From Mucilaginibacter_A sp050955045 (GTDB lineage: Bacteria > Bacteroidota > Bacteroidia > Sphingobacteriales > Sphingobacteriaceae), in NCBI GenBank assembly GCA_050955045.1, contig JBPBQV010000011.1:99472-163471 (forward strand): 64,000 bases of DNA, written 5' to 3'. A model generated the notes under the pieces. The model did not search any database and had not been told where the DNA came from. It was given only the letters and a program-made list of their open reading frames with translations. Made by a program: the position numbers and the translations under genes. The number at the start of each line of letters is the position of its first letter. Positions within the stretch are counted from its first letter, which is position 1. Below are positions 8,571-16,862 of this stretch, one piece after another.

Positions 8571-9884
8571 ATGATTACCGAACAGCTTTACCAAATCTTC
8601 CTACAGCATCCACAAATCTCTACTGATACGCGTAAAATTGCTTTCAACAGCATTTTTTTCGCCTTAAAAGGAGCAAATTTCAATGCCAATACTTTTGCAG
8701 CAAAAGCCTTGGAAATGGGTGCAGCTTATGCCGTAATTGATAAAGCGGCTTATAAATTAAATGATCGTTTCATTCTGGTGGATGATGTGCTGTTGGCTTT
8801 GCAAGATTTGGCGCGGCATCACCGCCAACGATTGCAAATTCCGGTAATTGGGTTAACAGGCTCCAACGGAAAAACCACAACCAAAGAACTGATTAACGCT
8901 GTTTTAAGTCAGAAATTTAAAACTTACGCCACTAAAGGTAACCTCAATAATCATATCGGCGTGCCGCTTACGCTGCTTTCTATCTCCGCAGAAACCGAAA
9001 TGGCAATTATAGAAATGGGCGCCAATCATCAGCAGGAAATTGCATTTTTATGTACGATTGCGCAACCTACGCATGGTTTAATTACCAATATTGGCCGCGC
9101 CCATTTAGAAGGTTTTGGTGGAGCCGAAGGTGTAAGAATTGGGAAAGGCGAACTTTTTGATTTCCTGGAACAAACCGGAGGAACCGTTTTTGTAAACCAT
9201 GATGATTTGATTCTGGAAGAAATGGCTTTTCACCGGCATTTCCAAAAAACGGTTTATTACGGCAAAGAAGTGCATTGTCTGGTTTCTGGTGAAATCCTGG
9301 AGAATGTGCCGCTGCTGAAAATTCAATGGTGGCTGAATGCGGAAAATCAATCCACCCAAAAACACGATTTACAAACCAACTTAACGGGCAGTTATAATCT
9401 GGATAATTTGCTTGCTGCAATTGCCATCGGGCAGTTTTTTAATTTATCTGCGAAAGAAATTAATGCCGGAATTTCCGGTTATCAGCCGGCAAATAACCGT
9501 TCGCAAATCGTTCAAACCAAAACCAATACCTTGATTTGCGATTATTACAACGCCAACCCGAGCAGTATGGAAGTGGCCATCCAAAACCTGAATGCCATTG
9601 CAGTTGATAAAAAAGTATTGATTTTAGGCGATATGTTTGAATTAGGAACTCATTCTTCTGCAGAACATGAACTGATTATTAAAAAAGCAAACGAAACTAA
9701 AGCTGATCAGCGGATTTTTATTGGAGAAGCTTTTTACAAGCATCATGCTTCTTTTACCGATACTTTTTTTGAAACAACCGATGCTGCTTTTATCGCCTTA
9801 AAAACAGCACCCATAACTGGTGCAACAATCTTAGTAAAAGGTTCGAGAGGAATGCATTTGGAAACTTTGCTGGAATTACTGTAA
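8571..9884 (+). CDS. murF: UDP-N-acetylmuramoyl-tripeptide--D-alanyl-D-alanine ligase
   Basis: A cytoplasmic Mur ligase that adds D-Ala-D-Ala to the UDP-MurNAc-tripeptide, the last soluble step of peptidoglycan precursor synthesis. From the ATG at 8571 the protein has 437 residues, normal for MurF. The N-terminal domain shows STDTRKI; the ATP-binding P-loop LTGSNGKTTTKE lies at about residues 95-107; the central domain continues NLNNHIGVPLTLL and IIEMGANHQQEI. NPSSMEVAIQNL is seen in the C-terminal domain. An upstream in-frame TTG at 8565 is less likely than this ATG. The gene stands alone, without other mur genes nearby. It contains an exact copy of the dispersed 12-mer at 9745-9756 (read as HHASFT) and a one-mismatch copy at 9799. 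Confidence 0.95.
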   Translation: MITEQLYQIFLQHPQISTDTRKIAFNSIFFALKGANFNANTFAAKALEMGAAYAVIDKAAYKLNDRFILVDDVLLALQDLARHHRQRLQIPVIGLTGSNGKTTTKELINAVLSQKFKTYATKGNLNNHIGVPLTLLSISAETEMAIIEMGANHQQEIAFLCTIAQPTHGLITNIGRAHLEGFGGAEGVRIGKGELFDFLEQTGGTVFVNHDDLILEEMAFHRHFQKTVYYGKEVHCLVSGEILENVPLLKIQWWLNAENQSTQKHDLQTNLTGSYNLDNLLAAIAIGQFFNLSAKEINAGISGYQPANNRSQIVQTKTNTLICDYYNANPSSMEVAIQNLNAIAVDKKVLILGDMFELGTHSSAEHELIIKKANETKADQRIFIGEAFYKHHASFTDTFFETTDAAFIALKTAPITGATILVKGSRGMHLETLLELL

Positions 9885-9887
9885 ACT

Positions 9888-9913
9888 AAAAAACTGACAG
9901 TTGGTCAGTTTTT
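9888..9913 (+). terminator. Intrinsic terminator after murF
   Basis: AAAAACTGAC (9889-9898), a five-base loop, then GTCAGTTTTT (9904-9913): a perfect 10-bp stem ending in a T tract, four bases after the murF stop. Confidence 0.85.
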
Positions 9914-9943
9914 AAATTGATTTTAAAAATTTTTTAAAACAGA

Positions 9944-9974
9944 AAAGGCCGCAATCTAATTGATTACGGCCTTT
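9944..9974 (-). terminator. Intrinsic terminator after apaG, possibly bidirectional
   Basis: AAAGGCCGCAATC and GATTACGGCCTTT pair with one mismatch around a short loop. It sits 28 bp beyond the apaG stop in the convergent murF/apaG gap. Confidence 0.8.
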
Positions 9975-9989
9975 CTTAATTTATAGGTG

Positions 9990-10001
9990 TAAAAGAAGTA
10001 T
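9990..10001 (+). repeat. Dispersed 12-mer, TAAAAGAAGTAT
   Basis: Exact copy that ends two bases before the apaG stop codon, in the convergent murF/apaG junction. TATAGGTG precedes it, a shifted version of the usual flank. Confidence 0.88.
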
Positions 10002-10002
10002 C

Positions 10003-10389
10003 TTAATTCAGTTTATAAGGAGCAACTAAATTAAATTCCGGAATTTTAACTTCAAATTCTTGGTTATCCAGTAAACGTACCATCTGGTAACCACCTTTCA
10101 TGCTGCCCATTTCTGTTTTTAAGTTACAACCAGAAACGTATTCGTGCTGGCTGCCTGGCTCAATTACTGGCTGCAAACCTACAACGCCTTCGCCTTCTAC
10201 CTCGCGGTGCATTCCATTAGAATCAAAAATATCCCAATGGCGGCGCATCAGTTGAACGGCATAATCGCCCATGTTCTCAATAGTAACTTTATATGCAAAC
10301 ATAAAATGTTCGTTTGCCGGATTAGAATATTCTTGTTGGTATAAGGTTTCAACAGAAACTTTTACACCGTCGGTAATTGTATTAACCAT
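10003..10389 (-). CDS. apaG: ApaG domain protein (Co2+/Mg2+ efflux family name)
   Basis: 128 residues, the usual size of ApaG, a single fibronectin-III-like beta-sandwich protein. Typical family segments are visible: FMFAYKVTIENMGDYAVQL, RRHWDIFDSNG, VEGEGVVGLQPVIEPG, and MGSMKGGYQMV. The biochemical function is not settled; mutants in enterobacteria affect cobalt resistance and Ap4A levels, and the fold resembles a protein-interaction module. It is transcribed alone, divided from dusB by 46 bp, and has its own terminator at 9944-9974. Confidence 0.93.
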   Translation of the reverse strand: MVNTITDGVKVSVETLYQQEYSNPANEHFMFAYKVTIENMGDYAVQLMRRHWDIFDSNGMHREVEGEGVVGLQPVIEPGSQHEYVSGCNLKTEMGSMKGGYQMVRLLDNQEFEVKIPEFNLVAPYKLN

Positions 10390-10435
10390 AAATGCTGATC
10401 GAATAATTATATAGTTGAGATGCTTTATTCAACAA

Positions 10436-11428
10436 TCACGCCATAACGTAAACATGTTCTGTTTTGATTCCTTCCAGAATGTCATAAATTTCGTTTATGT
10501 TTTCCGAAGCAACCAGCTTCATACGTGTTTCTTTAAAGTTTTCTATGCCTTTAAAATAATTGGCATAATGCCTGCGCATTTCAAAAATACCAGTTTTAGG
10601 TCCCTTCCAGGCAATTGATTTTTGCAGATGGGTTTTGCAAACTTCAACCCGCTCTTCTATCGTTGGTTTGGGCAAAAAGTTACCGGTTTTGAGATAATGT
10701 TTTATTTCCCGAAAAATCCATGGGTTTCCGATAGATGCACGGCCAATCATCATCCCGTCTACATTAAATTCTTGTTTCCAGGCCAGCGCTTTTTCCGGCG
10801 AATCAATATCACCATTACCAAAAATCGGAATTTCAATATTTGGATTCTTTTTCACTTCGCTGATTAAGCGCCAATCCGCTTCGCCTTTATACATCTGCGC
10901 ACGCGTACGCCCGTGTATGGTTAACGCTTTAATGCCTACTTCCTGCAAACGTTCTGCAACGGTGTAAACGTTTTTAGTATTGTCATCCCAGCCCAGTCGC
11001 GTTTTTACAGTAACTGGCAAATGCGTGGCCTCAACAACAGCCTTCGTCATGGCTACCATTTTATCAATGTCCTGCAACAAACTCGCACCTGCACCGCGGC
11101 AGGCAACATTTTTTACCGGGCAACCATAATTAATGTCAATTAAATCCGGATTAGCCAGCGTAGCAATTCGGGTTGCTTCACTCATGCTTTCAATACTGCT
11201 GCCAAAAATCTGAATCCCGATCGGTCGTTCATATTCAAAAATATCCAGCTTTTGTCTGCTTTTTGCCGCATCACGAATCAAGCCTTCCGAAGAAATAAAT
11301 TCGGTGTACATCATATCCGCACCGTTTTGCTTGCATACAAAACGAAACGGCGGATCGCTCACATCTTCCATCGGTGCAAGCAGCAGTGGGAATTCTCCCA
11401 GATCAATATTTCCTATTTGAACAGACAT
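10436..11428 (-). CDS. dusB: tRNA-dihydrouridine synthase (DusB type)
   Basis: An FMN-dependent TIM-barrel enzyme that reduces uridines in tRNA. The start is placed at the ATG at 11428 (MSVQIGNIDLGEFPLLLAPM), giving 330 residues; the 22-codon upstream extension to 11494 would overlap the divergent CPBP gene and has no family match. Motifs seen: LAPMEDVSDPPFR near the N-terminus, DINYGCPVKNVACRGAGASLL with the catalytic cysteine, VKTRLGWDD, LTIHGRTRAQMYKGEADW, and FGNGDIDSPEKA. A TAnnTTTG box on the minus strand (11447-11454) lies 18 bp before this start and supports it. Length and motifs fit DusB. Confidence 0.95.
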   Translation of the reverse strand: MSVQIGNIDLGEFPLLLAPMEDVSDPPFRFVCKQNGADMMYTEFISSEGLIRDAAKSRQKLDIFEYERPIGIQIFGSSIESMSEATRIATLANPDLIDINYGCPVKNVACRGAGASLLQDIDKMVAMTKAVVEATHLPVTVKTRLGWDDNTKNVYTVAERLQEVGIKALTIHGRTRAQMYKGEADWRLISEVKKNPNIEIPIFGNGDIDSPEKALAWKQEFNVDGMMIGRASIGNPWIFREIKHYLKTGNFLPKPTIEERVEVCKTHLQKSIAWKGPKTGIFEMRRHYANYFKGIENFKETRMKLVASENINEIYDILEGIKTEHVYVMA

Positions 11429-11470
11429 GTTTATCTTTAAGGCCTGCAAATTTACGTAATTTATCAGCAG

Positions 11471-12403
11471 ATGATGGAAAAGCCTTACTACCAAATGTCA
11501 TATCCGTTGCAGTTTTTACTGATGGTATTGCTTGCTATCGGCGGTTTAATTATCGGTGGTTTAATCTGCGGCATCATCATCGTTATCATTTACGGCGTTT
11601 CCGGCTTTAGCAATATCATGCAATTGAGCGCAGATATGCCGGCAAGTGCCTTAAACAGTTTGAAATTTATGCAGATGGGTTCGTCTGTTTTTGGCTTTTT
11701 GATTCCGGCTATCTTCTTTGCAAAAGTAATTGTCCGCCAACCCAAAACTTACTTAAAAGCAAACTGGCGTTTTCCACTGGTGCTTCTTTTAGTAGTATTT
11801 TTTATTATGCTGATTGCTTCTCCAATGATGGAAATGCTAATCAACCTAAACCAGAAAATGGTTTTACCACAAGCTTTAAAAGGTTTGGAACGATGGATGC
11901 GCAACATGGAAGATACCGCAGGAGAGCAAACGGAAATTCTATTAAAAATGAAATCGCCACTTAGCTTTTTAGTAAACCTGCTGATGATTGCCATTTTGCC
12001 AGCCGTTGCAGAAGAATTTCTTTTTCGCGGTTGTTTCCAGCAGATTTTTATCGGCTGGACCAAAAGTATCCACTGGGGAGTTTGGCTTTCGGCAGCATTA
12101 TTTAGTGCCATCCATTTTCAGTTTTTTGGGTTTTTGCCGAGAATGTTGCTGGGCGTATTTTTCGGTTATTTTGCTGCCTGGAGCGGAAGTATCTGGCCGG
12201 GCGTTTTAGGTCATTTCCTTAATAATGGCACTGCTTTGATTGTGAGCTATCTTTATCAGTTAAAAAAGATTAAAGTTAATCCGGATGAACAGCAAATGTT
12301 CGATTGGAAAAGCTATGCTTTTAGTATTTTGCTTACGCTAATACTGTTTTTAGTCTATAAAAAAGTTTCTCAAACTTATAACCAACGTTTACAAACCGTT
12401 TAA
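11471..12403 (+). CDS. CPBP family intramembrane metalloprotease (CAAX/Abi)
   Basis: 310 residues with about eight hydrophobic segments. The hallmark motifs of the CPBP/Rce1-like family are clear: EEFLFRG (EExxxR) at about residue 180, the second motif SAIHFQFFGFLPR with its histidine, and GHFLNNG near the end of the membrane region. Such proteins are inner-membrane glutamate proteases; bacterial substrates are mostly unknown. The stop codon overlaps the next start (TAATG), so it is probably cotranscribed with the DUF2007, cdsA and psd genes. Its start region is divergent from dusB with only 42 bp between the starts. Confidence 0.9.
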   Translation: MMEKPYYQMSYPLQFLLMVLLAIGGLIIGGLICGIIIVIIYGVSGFSNIMQLSADMPASALNSLKFMQMGSSVFGFLIPAIFFAKVIVRQPKTYLKANWRFPLVLLLVVFFIMLIASPMMEMLINLNQKMVLPQALKGLERWMRNMEDTAGEQTEILLKMKSPLSFLVNLLMIAILPAVAEEFLFRGCFQQIFIGWTKSIHWGVWLSAALFSAIHFQFFGFLPRMLLGVFFGYFAAWSGSIWPGVLGHFLNNGTALIVSYLYQLKKIKVNPDEQQMFDWKSYAFSILLTLILFLVYKKVSQTYNQRLQTV

Positions 12404-12615
12404 TGGAATCAGATTGGGTTAAAATTTATACTTCCGCAAATTTTTTTCAGTCGGAAATGGTTAAACAATTGCTCACCCAGCACGATGTTGAAGTGGTTTT
12501 GATGAACAAGCGCGATTCTGCACACAATACTTTTGGCCAGGTAGAAGTTTATATTCATCAATCTGCCTTTAGTCGCGCCATAGAAATTTTGGTTTTAAAC
12601 GACATCAATCCATGA
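12403..12615 (+). CDS. DUF2007 (putative signal-transducing) small protein
   Basis: A 70-residue protein matching the DUF2007 pattern: WVKIYTSANFFQSEMVKQLL, followed by VEVVLMNKRDS and VEVYIHQSAFSRAIEIL. The domain is a small alpha/beta fold of unknown function, named 'putative signal transducing protein' in family databases. The start overlaps the CPBP stop by one base and the ATG of cdsA overlaps its stop (ATGA), so it is the middle cistron of a tightly coupled operon. In many Bacteroidota it keeps company with cdsA. Confidence 0.88.
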   Translation: MESDWVKIYTSANFFQSEMVKQLLTQHDVEVVLMNKRDSAHNTFGQVEVYIHQSAFSRAIEILVLNDINP

Positions 12616-13421
12616 AAACACGTGCGATAACCGGTTTCTTTTTTGTGCTGGTGATGCTGGCTGCTTTCTTTTTCGGCCCATATATTTTTCTTGGATTTTT
12701 TTCGCTGCTTGGCTTACTTTCCCTGTTTGAATTTTACAAGCTAATTAAAACCACAGCAATTCATCCGCAGCAAATTCCAGGTTTAATGCTTGGCTTAATT
12801 ATTTGTGCTGCAGCTTCATCTTATTGGCTGAATGCTTCTTTTAGCAGGTATTTTTTTGCGTTGATCATTCCTTTCAGCGTCTTAATTTTTTATGCTGAAC
12901 TTTACCGGAAATCAGAAAAACCATTTCATCAAATTGCTTATACTTTTTTAGGCTTGATTTATACTTTATTACCATTCGTTTTTTTTATGGCGATGGCATT
13001 TTTGTATGGAAATTTTAACTTTCACTTTCCCTTAGGATTTATTCTGCTGTTATGGACGAACGATACTTTCGCCTATTTAACCGGAAAACAATTGGGCAAA
13101 AACAAGCTTTTCGAACGGCATTCACCCAAAAAAACATGGGAAGGCCTTATCGGCGGAATTGTAGCAACCGTGCTGGTTGCATTTGTAATCAGCCGCTATT
13201 TCCAGGGAATCTCATCCATTCATTGGATTGTTGTTGCGCTGATCATTTCCATTTTTGGAACGATGAGCGATCTCGTAGAATCTATGCTTAAAAGAAGCAT
13301 CAACATAAAAGATTCTGGTAGTATTTTGCCGGGACACGGCGGCTTGCTGGATCGTTTCGACGGACTTTTATTGGCTGCACCTTTGGTTTTTATTTATCTA
13401 TACTTATTTTCAACTTTGTAA
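12612..13421 (+). CDS. cdsA: Phosphatidate cytidylyltransferase
   Basis: An inner-membrane enzyme that makes CDP-diacylglycerol from phosphatidate and CTP, the branch point of phospholipid synthesis. 269 residues with seven or eight membrane segments, and the conserved C-terminal signature (SDLVESMLKRSINIKDSG followed by PGHGGLLDRFDGLL), including the Mg-binding aspartates. It overlaps the preceding DUF2007 gene by 4 nt and is followed 21 bp later by psd, so two steps of phosphatidylethanolamine synthesis are encoded together; pssA is not in the window. An exact copy of the dispersed 12-mer is embedded at 12832-12843 (read as NASFS). Confidence 0.95.
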   Translation: MKTRAITGFFFVLVMLAAFFFGPYIFLGFFSLLGLLSLFEFYKLIKTTAIHPQQIPGLMLGLIICAAASSYWLNASFSRYFFALIIPFSVLIFYAELYRKSEKPFHQIAYTFLGLIYTLLPFVFFMAMAFLYGNFNFHFPLGFILLLWTNDTFAYLTGKQLGKNKLFERHSPKKTWEGLIGGIVATVLVAFVISRYFQGISSIHWIVVALIISIFGTMSDLVESMLKRSINIKDSGSILPGHGGLLDRFDGLLLAAPLVFIYLYLFSTL

Positions 13422-13442
13422 TTTAAAACGTTTATTTACTTC

Positions 13443-14108
13443 ATGACAATTCATAAAGAAGGTTTTTCGTCCCTTGCCTTAACCATATTATTTCTTTTTG
13501 TGCTGAATGCATTGGTTCATTTTTATTTCCCAGACAATAATGTAATCCGTTGGTTTACCTACATTTTTTCCGGTGTATTTTTTCTGATCGTGCTGCAATT
13601 TTTTCGCAACCCGAAAATTATGGTTACTACGGATGAAAAAATGGTAATCTGCCCGGCAGATGGAAAAGTAGTGGTGATAGAGGAAGCGCAAGAAACCGAA
13701 TATTTAAAAGACAAACGGATACAGGTTTCCATTTTTATGTCACCTGTAAACGTGCATGTCAACCGAAATCCGATTACCGGCGTTGTAAAATATTTTAAAT
13801 ATCATCCCGGAAAGTATTTAGTTGCCTGGCATCCAAAATCTTCTACAGAAAATGAACGTACTACAGTTGTAGTAGAAACGCATCAAGGCATTCCGGTTTT
13901 ATTCAGACAGATTGCCGGTGCTTTGGCACGAAGAATTGTTTGGTACGTAAAAGAAGGAGACGAAGTGCAGCAAAGTGCACAATTTGGTTTCATCAAATTT
14001 GGTTCGCGAGTAGACATTTTTTTACCGTTGGGAACTCAAATTAACGTAAATTTAGGCGAAACCGTAAAAGGCGGCCGCACTGTATTAGCAGAATTAGCAA
14101 CCGATTAA
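13443..14108 (+). CDS. psd: Phosphatidylserine decarboxylase proenzyme (short type)
   Basis: 221 residues, the short form of phosphatidylserine decarboxylase. It produces phosphatidylethanolamine in the inner membrane. Two N-terminal hydrophobic segments (about 8-25 and 32-50) are followed by the catalytic domain with VICPADGKVV, SIFMSPVNVHVNRNP, YHPGKYLVAWHPKSS and, near the C-terminus, IKFGSRVDIFLP. In that last motif the G-S bond is where such enzymes cleave themselves to form the pyruvoyl group, yielding a large beta and a short alpha chain. It lies 21 bp after cdsA and is probably in the same operon. Confidence 0.93.
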   Translation: MTIHKEGFSSLALTILFLFVLNALVHFYFPDNNVIRWFTYIFSGVFFLIVLQFFRNPKIMVTTDEKMVICPADGKVVVIEEAQETEYLKDKRIQVSIFMSPVNVHVNRNPITGVVKYFKYHPGKYLVAWHPKSSTENERTTVVVETHQGIPVLFRQIAGALARRIVWYVKEGDEVQQSAQFGFIKFGSRVDIFLPLGTQINVNLGETVKGGRTVLAELATD

Positions 14109-14118
14109 TTTTATAAAT

Positions 14119-14289
14119 ATGAAAAAACTATCAATTGTAATGGCCTTAGCTTTTGCTACAATAAGTGTTTCTGCTCATGAAAAAGGAGAAAAATGTAAAG
14201 GTGGAAAAGCTTGCTGTAAAAAGGAAATGGCTATGAAACACAAATCAACAGCAGGAAAAATGGCAATGGTTTCTGCAAAGAAAAAATAA
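14119..14289 (+). CDS. Small secreted Lys/Cys-rich peptide, 56 aa
   Basis: A short open frame, ATG at 14119, ten bases after the psd stop. The first 19 residues (MKKLSIVMALAFATISVSA) are a convincing signal peptide with an Ala-x-Ala-like cleavage site. The mature part of about 37 residues is rich in lysine and methionine and has three cysteines in CKGGKACCKKE, plus two histidines. I do not recognise the family. The composition suggests metal binding or interaction with an anionic envelope surface, which is inference only. It is directly followed by a strong terminator at 14313-14350. The alternative is a chance frame, but the signal peptide and position argue for a gene. Confidence 0.6.
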   Translation: MKKLSIVMALAFATISVSAHEKGEKCKGGKACCKKEMAMKHKSTAGKMAMVSAKKK

Positions 14290-14312
14290 GCTGATGCTGA
14301 TTTTTATGCCAT

Positions 14313-14350
14313 AAAAGAAGCCTTTCAGAAAAATCTGAAAGGCTTCTTTT
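14313..14350. terminator. Strong bidirectional terminator, 16-bp perfect stem
   Basis: AAAAGAAGCCTTTCAG, loop AAAAAT, CTGAAAGGCTTCTTTT. It lies between the small peptide gene and the convergent rplS, with A/T runs on both sides. Its outer stem begins with TAAAAGAAGC, ten bases of the dispersed 12-mer. Confidence 0.9.
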
Positions 14351-14374
14351 ATTATATATCTTTTAAAAAAGAAA

Positions 14375-14722
14375 TTAAATTCTTTTAGATTTAATACGTG
14401 CTGCTTTACCAGTTAATTCACGTAGATAAAACAATTTCGCACGACGTACTTTACCGTGGCTGTTTACTTCTACTTTATCAATATTTGGAGAATTGATTGG
14501 GAAGATACGTTCAACACCAATTCCGTTAGAAACTTTACGTACAGTAAATGTTTCGTGTGCACCAGCACTGTTACGTTGGATAACAACACCTTGGTAAAGC
14601 TGAATACGCTCTTTGTTACCTTCTCTGATTTTGTAGTAAACACTAACCGTATCACCTGCTTTAAAGGAAGGAAAGGTGCTTTTAACTATGTTTTGTTCTT
14701 CAACAAATTTTACTAAATCCAT
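14375..14722 (-). CDS. rplS: 50S ribosomal protein L19
   Basis: 115 residues, typical L19 at the interface of the ribosomal subunits. Clear family segments are FKAGDTVSVYYKIREGNKERIQLYQGVVI, VERIFPINSPNIDKVEV and KVRRAKLFYLR. It is the last gene of the conserved rpsP-rimM-trmD-rplS cluster, all on the minus strand. The 122-bp gap to trmD is the longest inside the cluster, so an extra promoter is possible: a near TAnnTTTG box (TATACTTG on the minus strand) sits around 14769-14776. Confidence 0.97.
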   Translation of the reverse strand: MDLVKFVEEQNIVKSTFPSFKAGDTVSVYYKIREGNKERIQLYQGVVIQRNSAGAHETFTVRKVSNGIGVERIFPINSPNIDKVEVNSHGKVRRAKLFYLRELTGKAARIKSKRI

Positions 14723-14844
14723 GATTTTAAGCTCTTAATAACGATTTTTATGTCCTAAAAATCGGATTGCAAGTATAGGAATTTTTACTAAATTATCAAA
14801 GGCTGATTTTAATTTTCCACAATACAGCTTTTATGCACATAAAA

Positions 14845-15519
14845 TCAGGAAAGCAAGTCTGGCCGGCGTTGTTTGGTTCGTTCCAAAGCCTGTTCATGCC
14901 GCCATTTTTCAATTTCGGCTGTATTTCCGCTTAATAAGATTGGTGGCACAACTTGCCCATTCCATTGTGCCGGACGTGTGTATAAAGGCGCATCCAGCAA
15001 TCCATCCTGAAAAGAATCAGACAAGGCAGAAGTTTCATCGGACAATACGCCTGGAATCAACCGCACCACAGCATCAACCAAAACAGCAGCTGGCAATTCT
15101 CCTCCGGAAAGGACGTAATCACCTACAGAAATTTCGCGTGTTACAAATGTATCTCGAATGCGCTGATCTATTCCTTTATAATGTCCGCATAAAACCATTA
15201 TGTTTTTTTTGGTAGAAAATTGATTGGCTATGGATTGATTTAGCGTTTCCCCATCGGGCGACATGAAAATTACTTCATCATAATCCCTTTGTGTTTTCAA
15301 ATGATTGATGCAATTGGCAAATGGTTCTACCGTCATGATCATGCCGCTTCCGCCGCCGTACGGATAATCATCCACGCTTTTTTGTTTGTTGGTAGCATAA
15401 TCACGAAGATTATGTACCTCAATTTCAGCAATTCCTTTTTTTTGAGCACGCTGCAAAATAGAATGCGCAAACGGACTTTCTAACAAGCCGGGCAGAACAG
15501 TAATGATATCAAAACGCAT
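14845..15519 (-). CDS. trmD: tRNA (guanine37-N1)-methyltransferase
   Basis: A SPOUT-fold methyltransferase that methylates G37 next to the anticodon and prevents +1 frameshifts. 224 residues. The trefoil-knot AdoMet site is seen in VLCGHYKGIDQR and VGDYVLSGGELPA; DDYPYGGGSGMIM and the C-terminal tRNA-binding helices (LSDSFQDGLLDAPLYTRP) are also present. The start MRFDIITVLPGL is the standard one. It lies 56 bp from the rimM stop in the S16 operon. Confidence 0.97.
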   Translation of the reverse strand: MRFDIITVLPGLLESPFAHSILQRAQKKGIAEIEVHNLRDYATNKQKSVDDYPYGGGSGMIMTVEPFANCINHLKTQRDYDEVIFMSPDGETLNQSIANQFSTKKNIMVLCGHYKGIDQRIRDTFVTREISVGDYVLSGGELPAAVLVDAVVRLIPGVLSDETSALSDSFQDGLLDAPLYTRPAQWNGQVVPPILLSGNTAEIEKWRHEQALERTKQRRPDLLS

Positions 15520-15575
15520 GTGGCAAAGATAAAGGACTTGAGGTTGAAAGAGAGGAAGTCAAGTGCTTAAAAGGA

Positions 15576-16100
15576 TTATTCCAAATAAACATCCAGCAAA
15601 CCTTCCGGTAAATCCACTAAAACTATTCCTTTTACCACATCAATACTTTTAATAATGCTTTCGTTAAGCGGAAAAAGCACATCCTGGTTTTTGTAGGAAA
15701 CGGTTGCAATTAGCTGCTGCGGAAATTCGTGTATTTCGATGATTTCGCCCAGTTCGCCTTCATTTACATCTACTGCAATAAACTGGATCAAGTCTTTTAA
15801 ACCAAACTCGCTTTTTTTCTTTTTAGGTTTAATTTTATTAGGCAGATAAATGTCTTTTTTTACCAATAAAGCTGCTTTTTCAATCGTATTTACATCTTCT
15901 AATTGCAGGTAAGCCACATTCTTCATAGGAAGCTTAAACAGCGTTACAAAGTACGGCACCAGTTTGCCACAAAGTTCAATAAACAAACTATTAAACTTTA
16001 GTTTTTCGGGTTCATCAAAAGCAATAAATACCTGTAATTCACCTTTTAAACCACGCGTTTTAGTAACAGTACCTAACCGGAAACAATCTTCTGTTGTCAT
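15576..16100 (-). CDS. rimM: Ribosome maturation factor RimM
   Basis: 174 residues with the N-terminal RimM beta-barrel (CFRLGTVTKTRGLKGELQVFI) and a C-terminal PRC-barrel (DLIQFIAVDVNEGELGEIIEI ... VLFPLNESIIKSID). RimM assists 30S head assembly, binding S19 and acting near 16S helices. It lies between rpsP and trmD. The 84-bp gap to rpsP holds a hairpin (16123-16163) and a minus-strand TATATTTG box (16119-16126) that could serve as a separate promoter element. Confidence 0.95.
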   Translation of the reverse strand: MTTEDCFRLGTVTKTRGLKGELQVFIAFDEPEKLKFNSLFIELCGKLVPYFVTLFKLPMKNVAYLQLEDVNTIEKAALLVKKDIYLPNKIKPKKKKSEFGLKDLIQFIAVDVNEGELGEIIEIHEFPQQLIATVSYKNQDVLFPLNESIIKSIDVVKGIVLVDLPEGLLDVYLE

Positions 16101-16122
16101 TAAAAAAAGGCTTTAAAACAAA

Positions 16123-16163
16123 TATAGCGAAGCTCTTCTATTTGAAGAAGATGCTTCGCTATA
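16123..16163 (-). promoter_or_regulatory. Hairpin in the rpsP-rimM gap (attenuator-like)
   Basis: TATAGCGAAGC and GCTTCGCTATA form an 11-bp perfect outer stem, with an inner TCTTC/GAAGA pair. In the minus-strand transcript it falls just after rpsP and is followed by TTTGTTTTAAAGCC and then a T run. It could be a partial terminator that lowers rimM-trmD output relative to S16. Confidence 0.6.
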
Positions 16164-16184
16164 CCATAAATGTAATAATTTGAA

Positions 16185-16694
16185 TTACTCAGCAGGAGCT
16201 TCTTCAGTTGTTTCCGCAACTGGTTCTGCAGCAGGAGGTGTATTTTTAGCAGCAATAGCCGTTGCACGATCCGTATTTTTCTTTGCCTCAGCAGCTAAAG
16301 CAGCTTTTCTGGCTTCGTCTCTTGCAGAACCTAAATCAGTTTTCTTACCACTGATTTTGTTTTCTTTTTGTTCTGTCCATTCTGCAAATTTTGCATCAGC
16401 TTGTTCCTCGGTTAAAGCACCTTTTTTAACACCGCCTTGCAAGTGTTTTTTGTACATTACACCTTTATAAGCTAAAATTGCGCGGCAAGTATCTGTTGGT
16501 TGTGCGCCTGTGTTGACCCAGTTCAACGTTTTGTCGAAATCAATTTTAATTGTTGCTGGATTGGTGTTTGGGTCATAAGAACCTAAACGCTCAATGAAAC
16601 GGCCATCTCTTGGGGCGCGTCCATCGGCTACCACAATGTAATAAAAAGCTTTGCCTTTTTTACCGTGTCTTTGTAATCTGATTTTGGTTGCCAT
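16185..16694 (-). CDS. rpsP: 30S ribosomal protein S16, C-terminally extended
   Basis: First gene of the rpsP-rimM-trmD-rplS cluster. The first 80 or so residues are canonical S16 (MATKIRLQRHGKKGKAFYYI, GRFIERLGSYDPNT, WVNTGAQPTDTCRAIL). Beyond these is an extension of about 85 residues, rich in Lys, Ala and Glu (KKAALAAEAKK-like helices ending in EEAPAE), which is usual in Bacteroidota but absent from Escherichia coli S16. The extension is probably helical and disordered at its end; its role is not known to me. A TAnnTTTG box on the minus strand at 16748-16755 is a candidate promoter. Confidence 0.97.
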   Translation of the reverse strand: MATKIRLQRHGKKGKAFYYIVVADGRAPRDGRFIERLGSYDPNTNPATIKIDFDKTLNWVNTGAQPTDTCRAILAYKGVMYKKHLQGGVKKGALTEEQADAKFAEWTEQKENKISGKKTDLGSARDEARKAALAAEAKKNTDRATAIAAKNTPPAAEPVAETTEEAPAE

Positions 16695-16862
16695 TTTTTG
16701 TTTTATGTATTCAACATATCCCCCGGAACCTTTTGTTGCGAGGGCTGCAAAAGTAAGAAAACTTATTTAAAAAATTTGTAATCTGCATAAAATCAACCAA
16801 AAAGACTAATTTAACCAAAATTAGACCTACTGGTTAATTTATTTCTATTTGAAAAACAGAAT

